Positions 42,077-50,323 of a stretch of DNA of 64,000 bases are shown in pieces. Under the pieces are notes generated by a model that was not told where the DNA came from, did no database searches, and saw only the letters and a program-made list of their open reading frames with translations. The translations under genes were made by a program, and so were the position numbers. How positions within the stretch are numbered: position 1 is the stretch's first letter; the number at the start of each line of letters is the position of its first letter. The DNA is from JBFWRK01 sp050248955 (GTDB lineage: Bacteria > Actinomycetota > Acidimicrobiia > Acidimicrobiales > Ilumatobacteraceae), in the NCBI GenBank assembly GCA_050248955.1, contig JBFWRK010000021.1:9755-73754 (forward strand), read 5' to 3'.

Positions 42077-42685
42077 ATGGCAGTAGCGGTGAAGCGACGA
42101 ATGACCCGTCCCGAACGTCGGGAGCTGATCATCGATGCCGCCGAGCGGGCCTTCCGCGGACGCGATCCGGGATCGGTGACCTTCGAGGACATCGCCGACG
42201 AGGCTCAGATCTCGCGCTCGCTCGTCTACAGCTACTTCAAGGACCGCACCGAACTGCTCGAGGCGGTGAGGGAACGGAGTGAGACGCTGCTCCGCGCCGA
42301 CGTGACCGAAGCGCTGACGAAGGCATATGGGCGTCGCGAGGCGCTGGCCGCCGCAGTGCGCGTCCACCTCGACTTCGCGCGGCGGGACCGGACCGCGTAC
42401 CACTACGCGACGGGTGAGACACCTGACAGGACGCGCTCCGCCACCGAGCAGCGGCTCGTCGGCGAGCTCGCCATGCTGTTCGGCAGCACGGCAGAAGCGA
42501 CGCTCGTCGGGCTCGGGATCGTGCACGCCCTGCGGGCGATGATCGCCGAGCACGTGCTCAACGCGCCGGACGACGACGAGCGCGCGGTGGCGCTGATCAC
42601 CGCGTTCCTCGGTGGCGGCATCGGCGGCCTGGCGGAGCTCGGCATCACGTTGAAGCCGACCTGGCCGGTGCCCATCGACGACTGA
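42077..42685 (+). CDS. TetR-family transcriptional regulator
   Basis: 202 residues with the N-terminal TetR helix-turn-helix (RRELIIDAAERAFRGRD, then FEDIADEAQISRSLVYSYF). The C-terminal ligand-binding region is all-helical and unspecific. The ATG at 42077 has a GGGGGGAA site upstream. It lies 44 bp after the importer operon on the same strand, so it may sense the imported solute or control the operon; target and ligand are unknown. Confidence 0.88.
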   Translation: MAVAVKRRMTRPERRELIIDAAERAFRGRDPGSVTFEDIADEAQISRSLVYSYFKDRTELLEAVRERSETLLRADVTEALTKAYGRREALAAAVRVHLDFARRDRTAYHYATGETPDRTRSATEQRLVGELAMLFGSTAEATLVGLGIVHALRAMIAEHVLNAPDDDERAVALITAFLGGGIGGLAELGITLKPTWPVPIDD

Positions 42686-42755
42686 GTCGCGCGCCGCTCC
42701 GACTGGTCGGCGGATGTCGGGAAGCGGTCGCGCGGCAGACGACGTCCAACGTGGC

Positions 42756-43730
42756 ATGGAGCACCAGGACGACGTCGGCACGGATCGCAGCGAGTCGCGA
42801 CGGGCAGTGCACCGGCGAGTGGTGCGCGCGTTCGCCGCGGTCGTGCTCGTCGCCGTCGCGGCGAGTTGCTCGGGGAGCGAGGACGACAGCGCAGCACGAT
42901 CGGACTCGGCGGACGAGCCGACCCCGGCAACGGGGGCGCCGGCTGCCGAGGAGGAGAGCAGCGATGCCACGGCAACAGGCGGAGCAGCATCGCCGGAGGT
43001 CGCACCGGCGTCCCTCGCCGATCGGTCGATCATCCGCACCGCTGCGATGACCGTGGCCGTGAGCGACGTCGAAGCGGCCGCCGCGTCCGTGACGACGGTC
43101 GCGGCCGGAGTCGGGGGTGCCGTCCACGCTGCCGAGCTGCGCCTGGAGGAGCCGCCGAGCGCGACCATGGTCGTGCGGATGCCGCCGGAGCAGCTGCAGA
43201 GCGCCATCGACCAGGTGGCCGCACTCGGACGGGTCGTGAACCGGACGCAGGATTCGGCCGACGTGACTGCTCAGGTCGTGGACCTGGCGGCTCGCATCGC
43301 CTCGGCCGAGGCGAGCGTCGACCGGGTGCGGGGTTTCCTCGAGCGGGCGCAGAACGTCACCGAGCTCGCCGCGCTCGAGGCCGAGCTCACGGCGCGGGAG
43401 ACGACCCTCGAGCAGCTCCGCGCTCAGCAGCGCACCCTCACCGACCAGGTCGATCTGGCCACGCTGACGATCACGCTGGTCAACGCGGAGGATCAGCCGG
43501 AGATCTCACTGGTGGGGCTCGTCGAGACGAGCCCGCCCAGCATCCTGAACGCGTTCAGCGCCGGCGCCCGAGCGCTCGTGACCGGCGTGCGCTTCGTGGC
43601 GATCGCGGTCGCCGCCGCACTGCCCTTCATCGCAGTCCTCGGCCTGATCGCGCTGCCTCTGCGCGTGTGGCTGCGCCGTCGCCGCGCTGCGGGCGTCGCG
43701 CGTTCCCCGCTCCCCCCACCCACGCTCTGA
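42756..43730 (+). CDS. DUF4349-domain lipoprotein
   Basis: 324 residues. A basic N-terminus precedes a hydrophobic core and lipobox-like VAASC near residue 39, then an Asp/Glu/Ala-rich linker. The DUF4349 domain spans about residues 90-310: it starts with RSIIRTAAMTVAVSDVEAAA, contains a coiled-coil helix pair (around FLERAQNVTELAALEAELTA) and ends with a transmembrane helix (FVAIAVAAALPFIAVLGLIA) and a basic tail. The family is membrane-anchored and uncharacterised. ATG 42714 would add 14 residues. A short hairpin follows the stop. Confidence 0.82.
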   Translation: MEHQDDVGTDRSESRRAVHRRVVRAFAAVVLVAVAASCSGSEDDSAARSDSADEPTPATGAPAAEEESSDATATGGAASPEVAPASLADRSIIRTAAMTVAVSDVEAAAASVTTVAAGVGGAVHAAELRLEEPPSATMVVRMPPEQLQSAIDQVAALGRVVNRTQDSADVTAQVVDLAARIASAEASVDRVRGFLERAQNVTELAALEAELTARETTLEQLRAQQRTLTDQVDLATLTITLVNAEDQPEISLVGLVETSPPSILNAFSAGARALVTGVRFVAIAVAAALPFIAVLGLIALPLRVWLRRRRAAGVARSPLPPPTL

Positions 43731-43745
43731 TCCGGGCGGGCGGTC

Positions 43746-43761
43746 GGGGACGCCAGTCCCC
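43746..43761 (+). terminator. Hairpin after the DUF4349 gene
   Basis: GGGGAC-GCCA-GTCCCC: a 6-bp stem with a tetraloop, 15 bases after the stop, before the AlkA-like gene's own promoter box. Confidence 0.45.
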
Positions 43762-43800
43762 CGCTGCTCCAGGATCACCCCGGCTGTTGCACCCCGTGGG

Positions 43801-43806
43801 TACGGT
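43801..43806 (+). promoter_or_regulatory. -10 box (TACGGT) for AlkA-like gene
   Basis: TACGGT ends exactly 6 bases before the ATG at 43813, predicting a leaderless mRNA. Confidence 0.5.
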
Positions 43807-43812
43807 GCGGGC

Positions 43813-44709
43813 ATGGGAGTCACCATGCCGCTCGGCACCTCGATCGACGTGCGTGCCGCGCTGTCCGCGCACCGACAGGGCGCCGGCGATCCGACCACCC
43901 AGCACGAGCCCGGAGGGTGGTGGCGCGCCACGTGCACGCCGGCAGGGCCCGCCACGGTGCATGTGTGGTGGGGCAACGCCGGCGTCGATGCCGAGGCCTG
44001 GGGCCCCGGCAGCGACTGGCTGCTCGCCCGGGTACCCCGACTGGTCGGCGAGTACGACGAGCCGGTCCACTTCGACGACGCCCATCCCGCGGTCGCGGCC
44101 GCACAGCACAAGCACCCCCGCCTTCGCATCGGCGCCGGAGGTGGGCTGTACCACTCGTTGCTGCCGACGGTGATCGGCCAGCGGGTGACAGCCGTCGAAG
44201 CGCACCGATCGTGGCGGCAGATCTGCAGCGCGCTCGGCACACGCGCGCCCGGGCCCCGCCTGCTGTGCCTGCCGCCCTCGCCGCGAGACCTCTCCCGCCA
44301 GCCGTACTGGTGGTTCCACCGCTTCGGGGTGGAACGCAGCCGAGCCGACACGTTGCGCTCGATCGGCCGCCATGCCTTGATGATCGACGAGCTCGACCAC
44401 GCCGGAGACCCGGTGGAGGCTCGACGCCGCCTGGCGCTGCTGCCCGGCATCGGCGTGTGGACGATCGGGTCGGTGCTCGGCCCCGTGTTCGGCGACCCCG
44501 ATGCGATCGCCGTCGGCGACTACTGGTTGAAGCACATCGTCACCTGGGCGCTCGCCGGCGAGCCGCGTGGCGACGACGAGCGGATGATCGAACTGCTCGA
44601 GCGGTATCGAGGCCAGCGCGGCCGAGTCGTCCGCCTGCTCGCCGCCGACGGCTGGCGTCCTCCCCGTTTCGGCCCTCGCCAGCGGATCGTGCAGATCGCC
44701 GCGCTCTGA
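43813..44709 (+). CDS. DNA-3-methyladenine glycosylase (AlkA/HhH-GPD type)
   Basis: 298-residue base-excision repair enzyme of the HhH-GPD superfamily, which flips out and removes alkylated purines. The helix-hairpin-helix is RLALLPGIGVWTIGSVLG, and the catalytic Asp lies in AIAVGDYWLKH. The N-terminal part (residues 1-100) is the AlkA-type beta domain, degenerate in motif. No Cys cluster of the Nth type is present. The gene follows the DUF4349 gene with its own promoter box. Confidence 0.85.
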   Translation: MGVTMPLGTSIDVRAALSAHRQGAGDPTTQHEPGGWWRATCTPAGPATVHVWWGNAGVDAEAWGPGSDWLLARVPRLVGEYDEPVHFDDAHPAVAAAQHKHPRLRIGAGGGLYHSLLPTVIGQRVTAVEAHRSWRQICSALGTRAPGPRLLCLPPSPRDLSRQPYWWFHRFGVERSRADTLRSIGRHALMIDELDHAGDPVEARRRLALLPGIGVWTIGSVLGPVFGDPDAIAVGDYWLKHIVTWALAGEPRGDDERMIELLERYRGQRGRVVRLLAADGWRPPRFGPRQRIVQIAAL

Positions 44710-44760
44710 GCCGAGCTGCGGGCGCACGAGCCGGGCCGGGGTCCGCCGCCCTGCCGGTGG

Positions 44761-44766
44761 TAGCTT
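44761..44766 (+). promoter_or_regulatory. -10 box (TAGCTT) for PigV-like gene
   Basis: TAGCTT ends 8 bases before the GTG at 44775. It supports that GTG as the start of the PigV-like/AftD-like operon. Confidence 0.45.
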
Positions 44767-44774
44767 CCTCGGCC

Positions 44775-45977
44775 GTGCCGGAGGCGGGAACTGCCACGAT
44801 CGAGCCAACCGCCGCCGAACCCGGCGTCGCCTGGCATCGCGCGCTCCTCGCCGGGCTGGCGGCGTACGTGGTGTCACGCATCTGCGTGGCCGCAGGCGCC
44901 GCCGCCACCGTCACCGCGAACGCGATCGACCCGCTCGATCCCACGAAGCCTCGGCCCGAGACCGCCACCAACGGCATCATCGACGTGCTGACCAGCTGGG
45001 ACGGCCAGTGGTACCTGCGCATCGTCCGTCTCGGTTACCCGCGCACGATCCAGCCGGACGTCACCTTCGGTGTTCTCGACGCCCGCGCCGCGTTCTTCCC
45101 GCTCTACCCGCTCATCGTCCGCGCCGCCGACCGCGTGCTGCCCGGGGGTGACGTCTTCGCGGCGCTGTTCGTCAACCTCGTGCTCGGCGCTGCCACGGTG
45201 TACGTCGTCGGGCTCCTCGCGCTGCGACTGTTCGATCTCGACACCGCGCGAGCGGCGATGGTCCTCACGGCGATGTTCCCCGGCAGCTTCGTGCTCTCCT
45301 TCGCCTACAGCGAGGCCACGATGCTCTTCCTCGCTGCGCTGTGCCTGCTGTGGCTGCTCCAGGATCGCTGGTGGTTGGCCGGGATCGCAGCGGCGCTGGC
45401 CACCGCGTCGCGTCCGAACGGCGTCGCGGTGATCGCGGCGTGTGCCGTCGCGTCGTACCTGGCGATCCGAAAGCGGGGCGACTGGCGATCGCTGGCCGCG
45501 CCCGTGCTCGCGCCGCTGGGATGGCTCGGCTTCCAGCTCTTCGTCGGTTACCAGGCCGATGAGCCCTGGGTGTGGTTCCGGGTGCAGCGAGAGGCGTGGA
45601 ACGAGGGCATCAGCTTCGGCGCCACCGCGCTCGACCGGATCTGGGGTGCGATGCTCCATCCGGCCAGCTCGCCGACGAACCTGCTCACCCTGGCGAGCGT
45701 CGTCGCGATGCTCGGGCTGGTCTACGGCACGTGGAAGGCGCGGCTACCGGCGCCAGTCGTGGCGTACACCGCGGCCGTCCTCGCGCTGATGCTCCTGCCC
45801 TCGACCGTGACCGCGCGGCCGCGCTTCCTCTACACCGCCTTCCCACTGCTCATCGGCTTCGCTGCGTGGTTCCCGAAGGAGCGGTGGCGCGACCACTGGG
45901 CACTGCTCATGGCCGGGTGCGGGGCGGGACTCGTCGCGCTGACCGCTGTGTACGGCGCCTTCGGCGCCATCCCGTGA
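44775..45977 (+). CDS. PigV-like GT-C mannosyltransferase (membrane)
   Basis: 400 residues with about nine to ten membrane segments. The first luminal loop has the signature WDGQWYLRIVRLGYP, typical of actinobacterial PIG-V/GT76-like mannosyltransferases that use polyprenyl-phosphate mannose; the Asp is the likely base. AAFFPLYPLIVRAADRVLPG and SFAYSEATMLFLAALCLLW follow as in the family. Its stop overlaps a GTG of the AftD-like gene (GTGA). The nearby Ppm synthase at 52.4 kb would supply the donor. Confidence 0.85.
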   Translation: MPEAGTATIEPTAAEPGVAWHRALLAGLAAYVVSRICVAAGAAATVTANAIDPLDPTKPRPETATNGIIDVLTSWDGQWYLRIVRLGYPRTIQPDVTFGVLDARAAFFPLYPLIVRAADRVLPGGDVFAALFVNLVLGAATVYVVGLLALRLFDLDTARAAMVLTAMFPGSFVLSFAYSEATMLFLAALCLLWLLQDRWWLAGIAAALATASRPNGVAVIAACAVASYLAIRKRGDWRSLAAPVLAPLGWLGFQLFVGYQADEPWVWFRVQREAWNEGISFGATALDRIWGAMLHPASSPTNLLTLASVVAMLGLVYGTWKARLPAPVVAYTAAVLALMLLPSTVTARPRFLYTAFPLLIGFAAWFPKERWRDHWALLMAGCGAGLVALTAVYGAFGAIP

Positions 45978-48900
45978 CACCGGGGGGCACGACGGCGAGA
46001 CCCATGAGTGGTCGCACCCGAGAGGATCGCGTGCTCAGGCGCATGCTCCGCCGGCTCGTCGCCCGGGCCGATGTCGCGCTCCTCGTCGCGCTCGCCTACG
46101 TCCCGACGCTCGCGTCGTCACCGGGGAAGATGCCGAGCGACACGAAGCTCTACCTCTACCTCGACCCGGGCCGGCTCGTCGCCGATGCACCCTGGTCGTG
46201 GGACACCCGCCAGTTCGGCGGCTGGGTGCCGCACCAGACGATCTCGTACCTCTGGCCGTCCGGCCCCTGGTACTGGCTGCTCGACACGCTGGGCGTGCCG
46301 GTCTGGATCGCGCACCGCCTGTGGCTCGGCACGTTGCTCGTCGCCGGTGGGCTCGGCGTTCGCTGGCTCTCCCGCCGCCTCGGTCTGCCGGTCACCGGCG
46401 CGCTCGTTGCAGCCCTCTGCTACCAGCTCTCGCCGTACGTCCTGCCCTACGTCTCGCGGACGTCGCTCATGCTCCTGCCGTGGGCCGGGCTCGGTTGGCT
46501 CATCGGCTTGACCTTGCTCGCCGCACAGCGGGGCGGGTGGCGCCATCCAGCGATCATCGCCCTCGTCCTCGGCACCGTCGGCGCGCCGAACGCAACGGCG
46601 ATCCTGATGATCGCGCCCGGACCCGTGCTGTGGCTCCTGCACGCAACGCTCCAGCGCGACATCGCCTGGCGCCGCGCCGTCGCGACCGCGCTCCGCATCG
46701 GCGCGTTGGCGCTGCTGACCGCGGTGTGGTGGATGTCGATGCTGTCGGTGCAGGGCCGGTACGGCGCCGACGTGCTGGGCTACTCCGAGTCGTTGGAAGC
46801 GGTCTCGGCGACGGCGCGCGCCCCCGAGACGATCCGCGGCATGGGCTACTGGCTCGCCTACGTGCGCGACCCGTTTGCCGCCACCACGACAGCAGCGCTC
46901 GACTACATGTCGTCGGTCGGACTGATCGTGACGAGCTTCGCCCTCGTGACGTTCGGTGTCGCCGGCCTGGCGATCACGCGCTGGTCGAACCGGCGCTTCG
47001 CCGCCGCCCTGGTCCTCGTCGGCACGGTGCTCGCCGTAGGCGTGTACCCGATCGACGATCCGTCGCCGCTCATGTCGATGCTCGCGTCGAACTCGCGCTC
47101 CGCTCCCGCCTTGGCACTCCGGAGCAGCACGCGCGCCCTGCCGCTCAGTGCCCTCGGCCTCGCACTCGGCGCCGGTGCCGTCGTCGTCGCGATCGGCGGC
47201 TGGCTGCGCGGTCGCCGCGGCCGCGCACCCCGGTTCGCCGCCGTCCCCGCCGCGCTCGTCGGTGTCCTCGCGGTCGTGAACCTGCCCGTCGTCTGGACCG
47301 CCGGCTTCGTGGATCCGGCCCTCGCGCGGGACGACGAACCACCCCGCAGCTGGGTCGACGCAGCTGCTGCGCTCGATGCCCGGACACCCGGCTACCGCGC
47401 CCTCCAGCTGCCAGGTACCGAGTTCGGTGCCTATCGCTGGGGATACACGGTCGATCCCCCGCTGCCCGGTCTGACCGAGCGGCCGCTCCTCACGCGCGAC
47501 CTGCTGCCGCTCGGCACACCGGCGTTGATGGACACGTTGTTCGCCCTCGACGACCGCTTCCAGCAAGGCATCGTGGAACCTGCGTCCATCGCGCCGCTGG
47601 CACGGCTGCTCGGCGCCGAGACGATCGTGGTCACCGGCGACGTCGCGTTCGACCGCTTCCGAACGCCCCGGCCCGAGCTGACCTCGGCGCTCTTCGCCGG
47701 TGGCATCCCAGGGCTCGACGACCCGGTGCCCTACGGCACGCCGGCGGTGAACGATCCGGACGTCCCGATGGTCGACGAGCAGTCGCTGTCCGTCGGCGAG
47801 ATCGGCACGCCCGTGGCGCCGATCGAGATCGTCCCCGTCGAGGACCCCGTGCCGATCATCCGCGCCGCCACCCGCTCGGTTCTCGTCGCCGGCAGTGGTG
47901 ACGGCCTCGTCGACGCGGCCGCGGCAGGGTTGATCGACGGCACCGAAGCAATCCGGGTGATGGCGGCGCTGTCGCCCGACGAGCTCAGGAGCGCCGCAGC
48001 GGATGCCTCCCTGCTGATCGTCACCGACTCGAACCGCCGGCGGGCACACCAGTGGCGGGGCAGCCAGGACGTCGTCGGCTTCACCGAGGACGACGACCTC
48101 ACCCGGCCCGACCTGTTGCGGACCGATCCGGCAGATCAGCGGCTCCCGGTGTTCCCCGCCGACTCCACGTGGGCGGAGACGGTGGCCGTGCAGAGCGGTC
48201 CCGTGCGCGCCAGGGCGACGGCCTACGGCGAGCCGTTCGCCTACCGTCCGGAGGACCGAGCGGCGAACGCGATCGACGCGGACCTCTCGACGGCGTGGCG
48301 TGTCGCCGATCGTGCCGACCCGACCGGCGAGGCCATCGAGCTCACCCTGGCCGAGCCTGTCGGCACGCTCGAACTGGTCCAGCCGCTCGATGCGACGACG
48401 AACCGCTGGATCACCGGGCTGACCGTGGGGGTGGACGGTGGCCCGCCGGTGCCGGTCGTGCTCGACGAGACATCGCGCACCGACATCGGGCAGACCGTCG
48501 CGCTGCCCTCGGCGGGCCAGGTGATCAGACTCACGATCACGACGATCGGAGAGGATCGCACGACGCTCCCAGACGGACCCGACGCAGTGGGCTTCGCCGA
48601 GATCCGCACCGGCCTGCCGCCGACCGAGGAGCTCGTGCGCCTGCCGGCGGGCCTCCCCGTCGCCGGCTCGCCCGATCGGCCGCTGGCCGTGGTGATGACG
48701 CGGCTGCGAACGCGGGCGACCGACCGCTGGCGCTCCGATCCCGAGCCCCGTCTGCTGCGCGAGTTCGCGCTGCCGAGCCAACGGCACATCGCTGCCGATG
48801 TCACGGCACGGCTCGCGATGCGCGCTCCCGACGACGTGCTCGCGACGGTGCTCGGCATCGCCGGTCCCACGGCGTCAGACCGTCTGACCGGTGTGCCGAC

Positions 48901-50311
48901 CGCCGCAGGTTGGGCGGTGGCGGACGGCGACGCCACGACGTCGTGGACGAGCCCGTTCGGCCTCGCCGTCGGGGCCTCGCTGCTCCTCCCGGTGAGCAGC
49001 GTCGCCGCCGGCGACCAGCTCACGCTGCAACAACTCGTAGACGGCGTGCACGGCACGATCAGCGAGGTCGAGATCACTCCGGGCGCAGGTGGCGAGGGGG
49101 TCCGCGTCGCCGTGCCGCCGCCCGACGCGCAGGGGACGTCGTCGCTCGCGATGCCGTTCGCGGCGGAGGGCGCGCTGCGGGTCACGGTCACCGCGACCGA
49201 CGAAGCCCTCACCCGCGATCGTCGGTACGGTGAACCGACCCCGCTGCCCGTCGCGATCTCCGAGGTCGAGCTTCCCGGTCTGGTTCCCATCGTCCTGCCG
49301 GAACGGTTCGACACGGGCTGTCGCGACGATCTCCTCACCATCGACGGCGAACCGCTCCCGGTCACCGTGAGCGGCTCCGTCGCGGCGGCACTGGCGAACG
49401 GCGACGTCGACGTCTCGGTCTGCGACGCGACGCCGCTCGCCCTCACGGCGGGGACCCACGTCGTGCGCAGCGCGGCAGGCCGTGTCACCGGCATCGACAT
49501 CGATCGGGTCGTCCTGCGCTCCCCCGGTGCAGACGGTGCAGACGGTGCGGACGGAGCGGGCGGTGCGCCGGCATCCGCGGCCGAGCGTCGGGAGCCCGTG
49601 ATCCCGGTCGACGTGACGTCGAGCCGTACCGGGCGCGACATCACCGTCGGCGCCTGCCCCGATGGCTGCTGGCTCGTGTTCGGTGAGGGCTACAACACCG
49701 GCTGGTCGGCAGACCTCGACGGTGGGTCGCTCGGTGAACCGGAGCAGCTCGCCGGCGGGCTGAACGGCTGGTGGCTGCCGCCGGCCGACACCCAGCGGAC
49801 CGTGAGCCTGGCGTGGACGCCGCAGCGCACGGTGACCGTCGGCCTCACCCTCTCTGCGCTCGGCGTGCTGCTCTGTGCGGGGATCATCGTCCGCACCCGC
49901 CGTCGTCGATTCGTACCACGTCCAGCCGACCGGCCGCTGCTCGTGGCCCGGCAGCACCCGGTGCCGCGGCGCGATGCGCTCGTCGTCGGAGCGATCGCAA
50001 CCGTCTCGAGCGCGCTCGTCGTGGACATCTCGGCGGGCGTCGCCGTCCTGGTCGCGGGTGCGGTGCTGTGCGGGCTGCTCCGCCGGCCTCGGCTCCTCGG
50101 TGTGCTCGCCACGGCGACGGTCGCAGTCGCAGGCGCGATCATCGCCCGTCGGGTCGTGCTCTACGACCAGCCGCCCGGGTTCGACTGGCTCCAGAACGTC
50201 ACGGACCTCCACCGGCCGGTGCTCGTCGCGGTCGTCGCGCTCGCCGCCGCAGCCTTCCCGCGAGAGGCCGGCAGCGGCGGCGGGGAGATACCCTCGCGGC
50301 CCAGTGGCTGA
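45974..50311 (+). CDS. AftD-like alpha-(1->3)-arabinofuranosyltransferase
   Basis: 1445 residues from the GTG at 45974 (1435 from the ATG at 46004), a normal length for AftD. An N-terminal GT-C membrane domain (residues about 30-470) carries the segment PSDTKLYLYLDPGRLV with the acidic catalytic-type motif, then SYLWPSGPWYWLLDTLGVPV. A large extracytoplasmic part includes two discoidin/CBM-like modules (around AANAIDADLSTAWRVAD and AVADGDATTSWTSPFG). Membrane helices return at the C-terminus. Mycobacterial AftD adds arabinofuranose from decaprenyl-phosphate arabinose to cell-wall glycans. A GADGADGADGAGG microrepeat lies at about residues 1185-1197. Confidence 0.85.
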   Translation: MTPGGTTARPMSGRTREDRVLRRMLRRLVARADVALLVALAYVPTLASSPGKMPSDTKLYLYLDPGRLVADAPWSWDTRQFGGWVPHQTISYLWPSGPWYWLLDTLGVPVWIAHRLWLGTLLVAGGLGVRWLSRRLGLPVTGALVAALCYQLSPYVLPYVSRTSLMLLPWAGLGWLIGLTLLAAQRGGWRHPAIIALVLGTVGAPNATAILMIAPGPVLWLLHATLQRDIAWRRAVATALRIGALALLTAVWWMSMLSVQGRYGADVLGYSESLEAVSATARAPETIRGMGYWLAYVRDPFAATTTAALDYMSSVGLIVTSFALVTFGVAGLAITRWSNRRFAAALVLVGTVLAVGVYPIDDPSPLMSMLASNSRSAPALALRSSTRALPLSALGLALGAGAVVVAIGGWLRGRRGRAPRFAAVPAALVGVLAVVNLPVVWTAGFVDPALARDDEPPRSWVDAAAALDARTPGYRALQLPGTEFGAYRWGYTVDPPLPGLTERPLLTRDLLPLGTPALMDTLFALDDRFQQGIVEPASIAPLARLLGAETIVVTGDVAFDRFRTPRPELTSALFAGGIPGLDDPVPYGTPAVNDPDVPMVDEQSLSVGEIGTPVAPIEIVPVEDPVPIIRAATRSVLVAGSGDGLVDAAAAGLIDGTEAIRVMAALSPDELRSAAADASLLIVTDSNRRRAHQWRGSQDVVGFTEDDDLTRPDLLRTDPADQRLPVFPADSTWAETVAVQSGPVRARATAYGEPFAYRPEDRAANAIDADLSTAWRVADRADPTGEAIELTLAEPVGTLELVQPLDATTNRWITGLTVGVDGGPPVPVVLDETSRTDIGQTVALPSAGQVIRLTITTIGEDRTTLPDGPDAVGFAEIRTGLPPTEELVRLPAGLPVAGSPDRPLAVVMTRLRTRATDRWRSDPEPRLLREFALPSQRHIAADVTARLAMRAPDDVLATVLGIAGPTASDRLTGVPTAAGWAVADGDATTSWTSPFGLAVGASLLLPVSSVAAGDQLTLQQLVDGVHGTISEVEITPGAGGEGVRVAVPPPDAQGTSSLAMPFAAEGALRVTVTATDEALTRDRRYGEPTPLPVAISEVELPGLVPIVLPERFDTGCRDDLLTIDGEPLPVTVSGSVAAALANGDVDVSVCDATPLALTAGTHVVRSAAGRVTGIDIDRVVLRSPGADGADGADGAGGAPASAAERREPVIPVDVTSSRTGRDITVGACPDGCWLVFGEGYNTGWSADLDGGSLGEPEQLAGGLNGWWLPPADTQRTVSLAWTPQRTVTVGLTLSALGVLLCAGIIVRTRRRRFVPRPADRPLLVARQHPVPRRDALVVGAIATVSSALVVDISAGVAVLVAGAVLCGLLRRPRLLGVLATATVAVAGAIIARRVVLYDQPPGFDWLQNVTDLHRPVLVAVVALAAAAFPREAGSGGGEIPSRPSG

Positions 50312-50323
50312 GGTGCTCAGGGC

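Noticed and set aside
49529..49571. GADGADGADGAGG microrepeat as a collagen-like or phase-variable tract
   Set aside because: Only three to four short imperfect units inside an otherwise normal AftD-like protein; an inter-domain linker is the simpler explanation.
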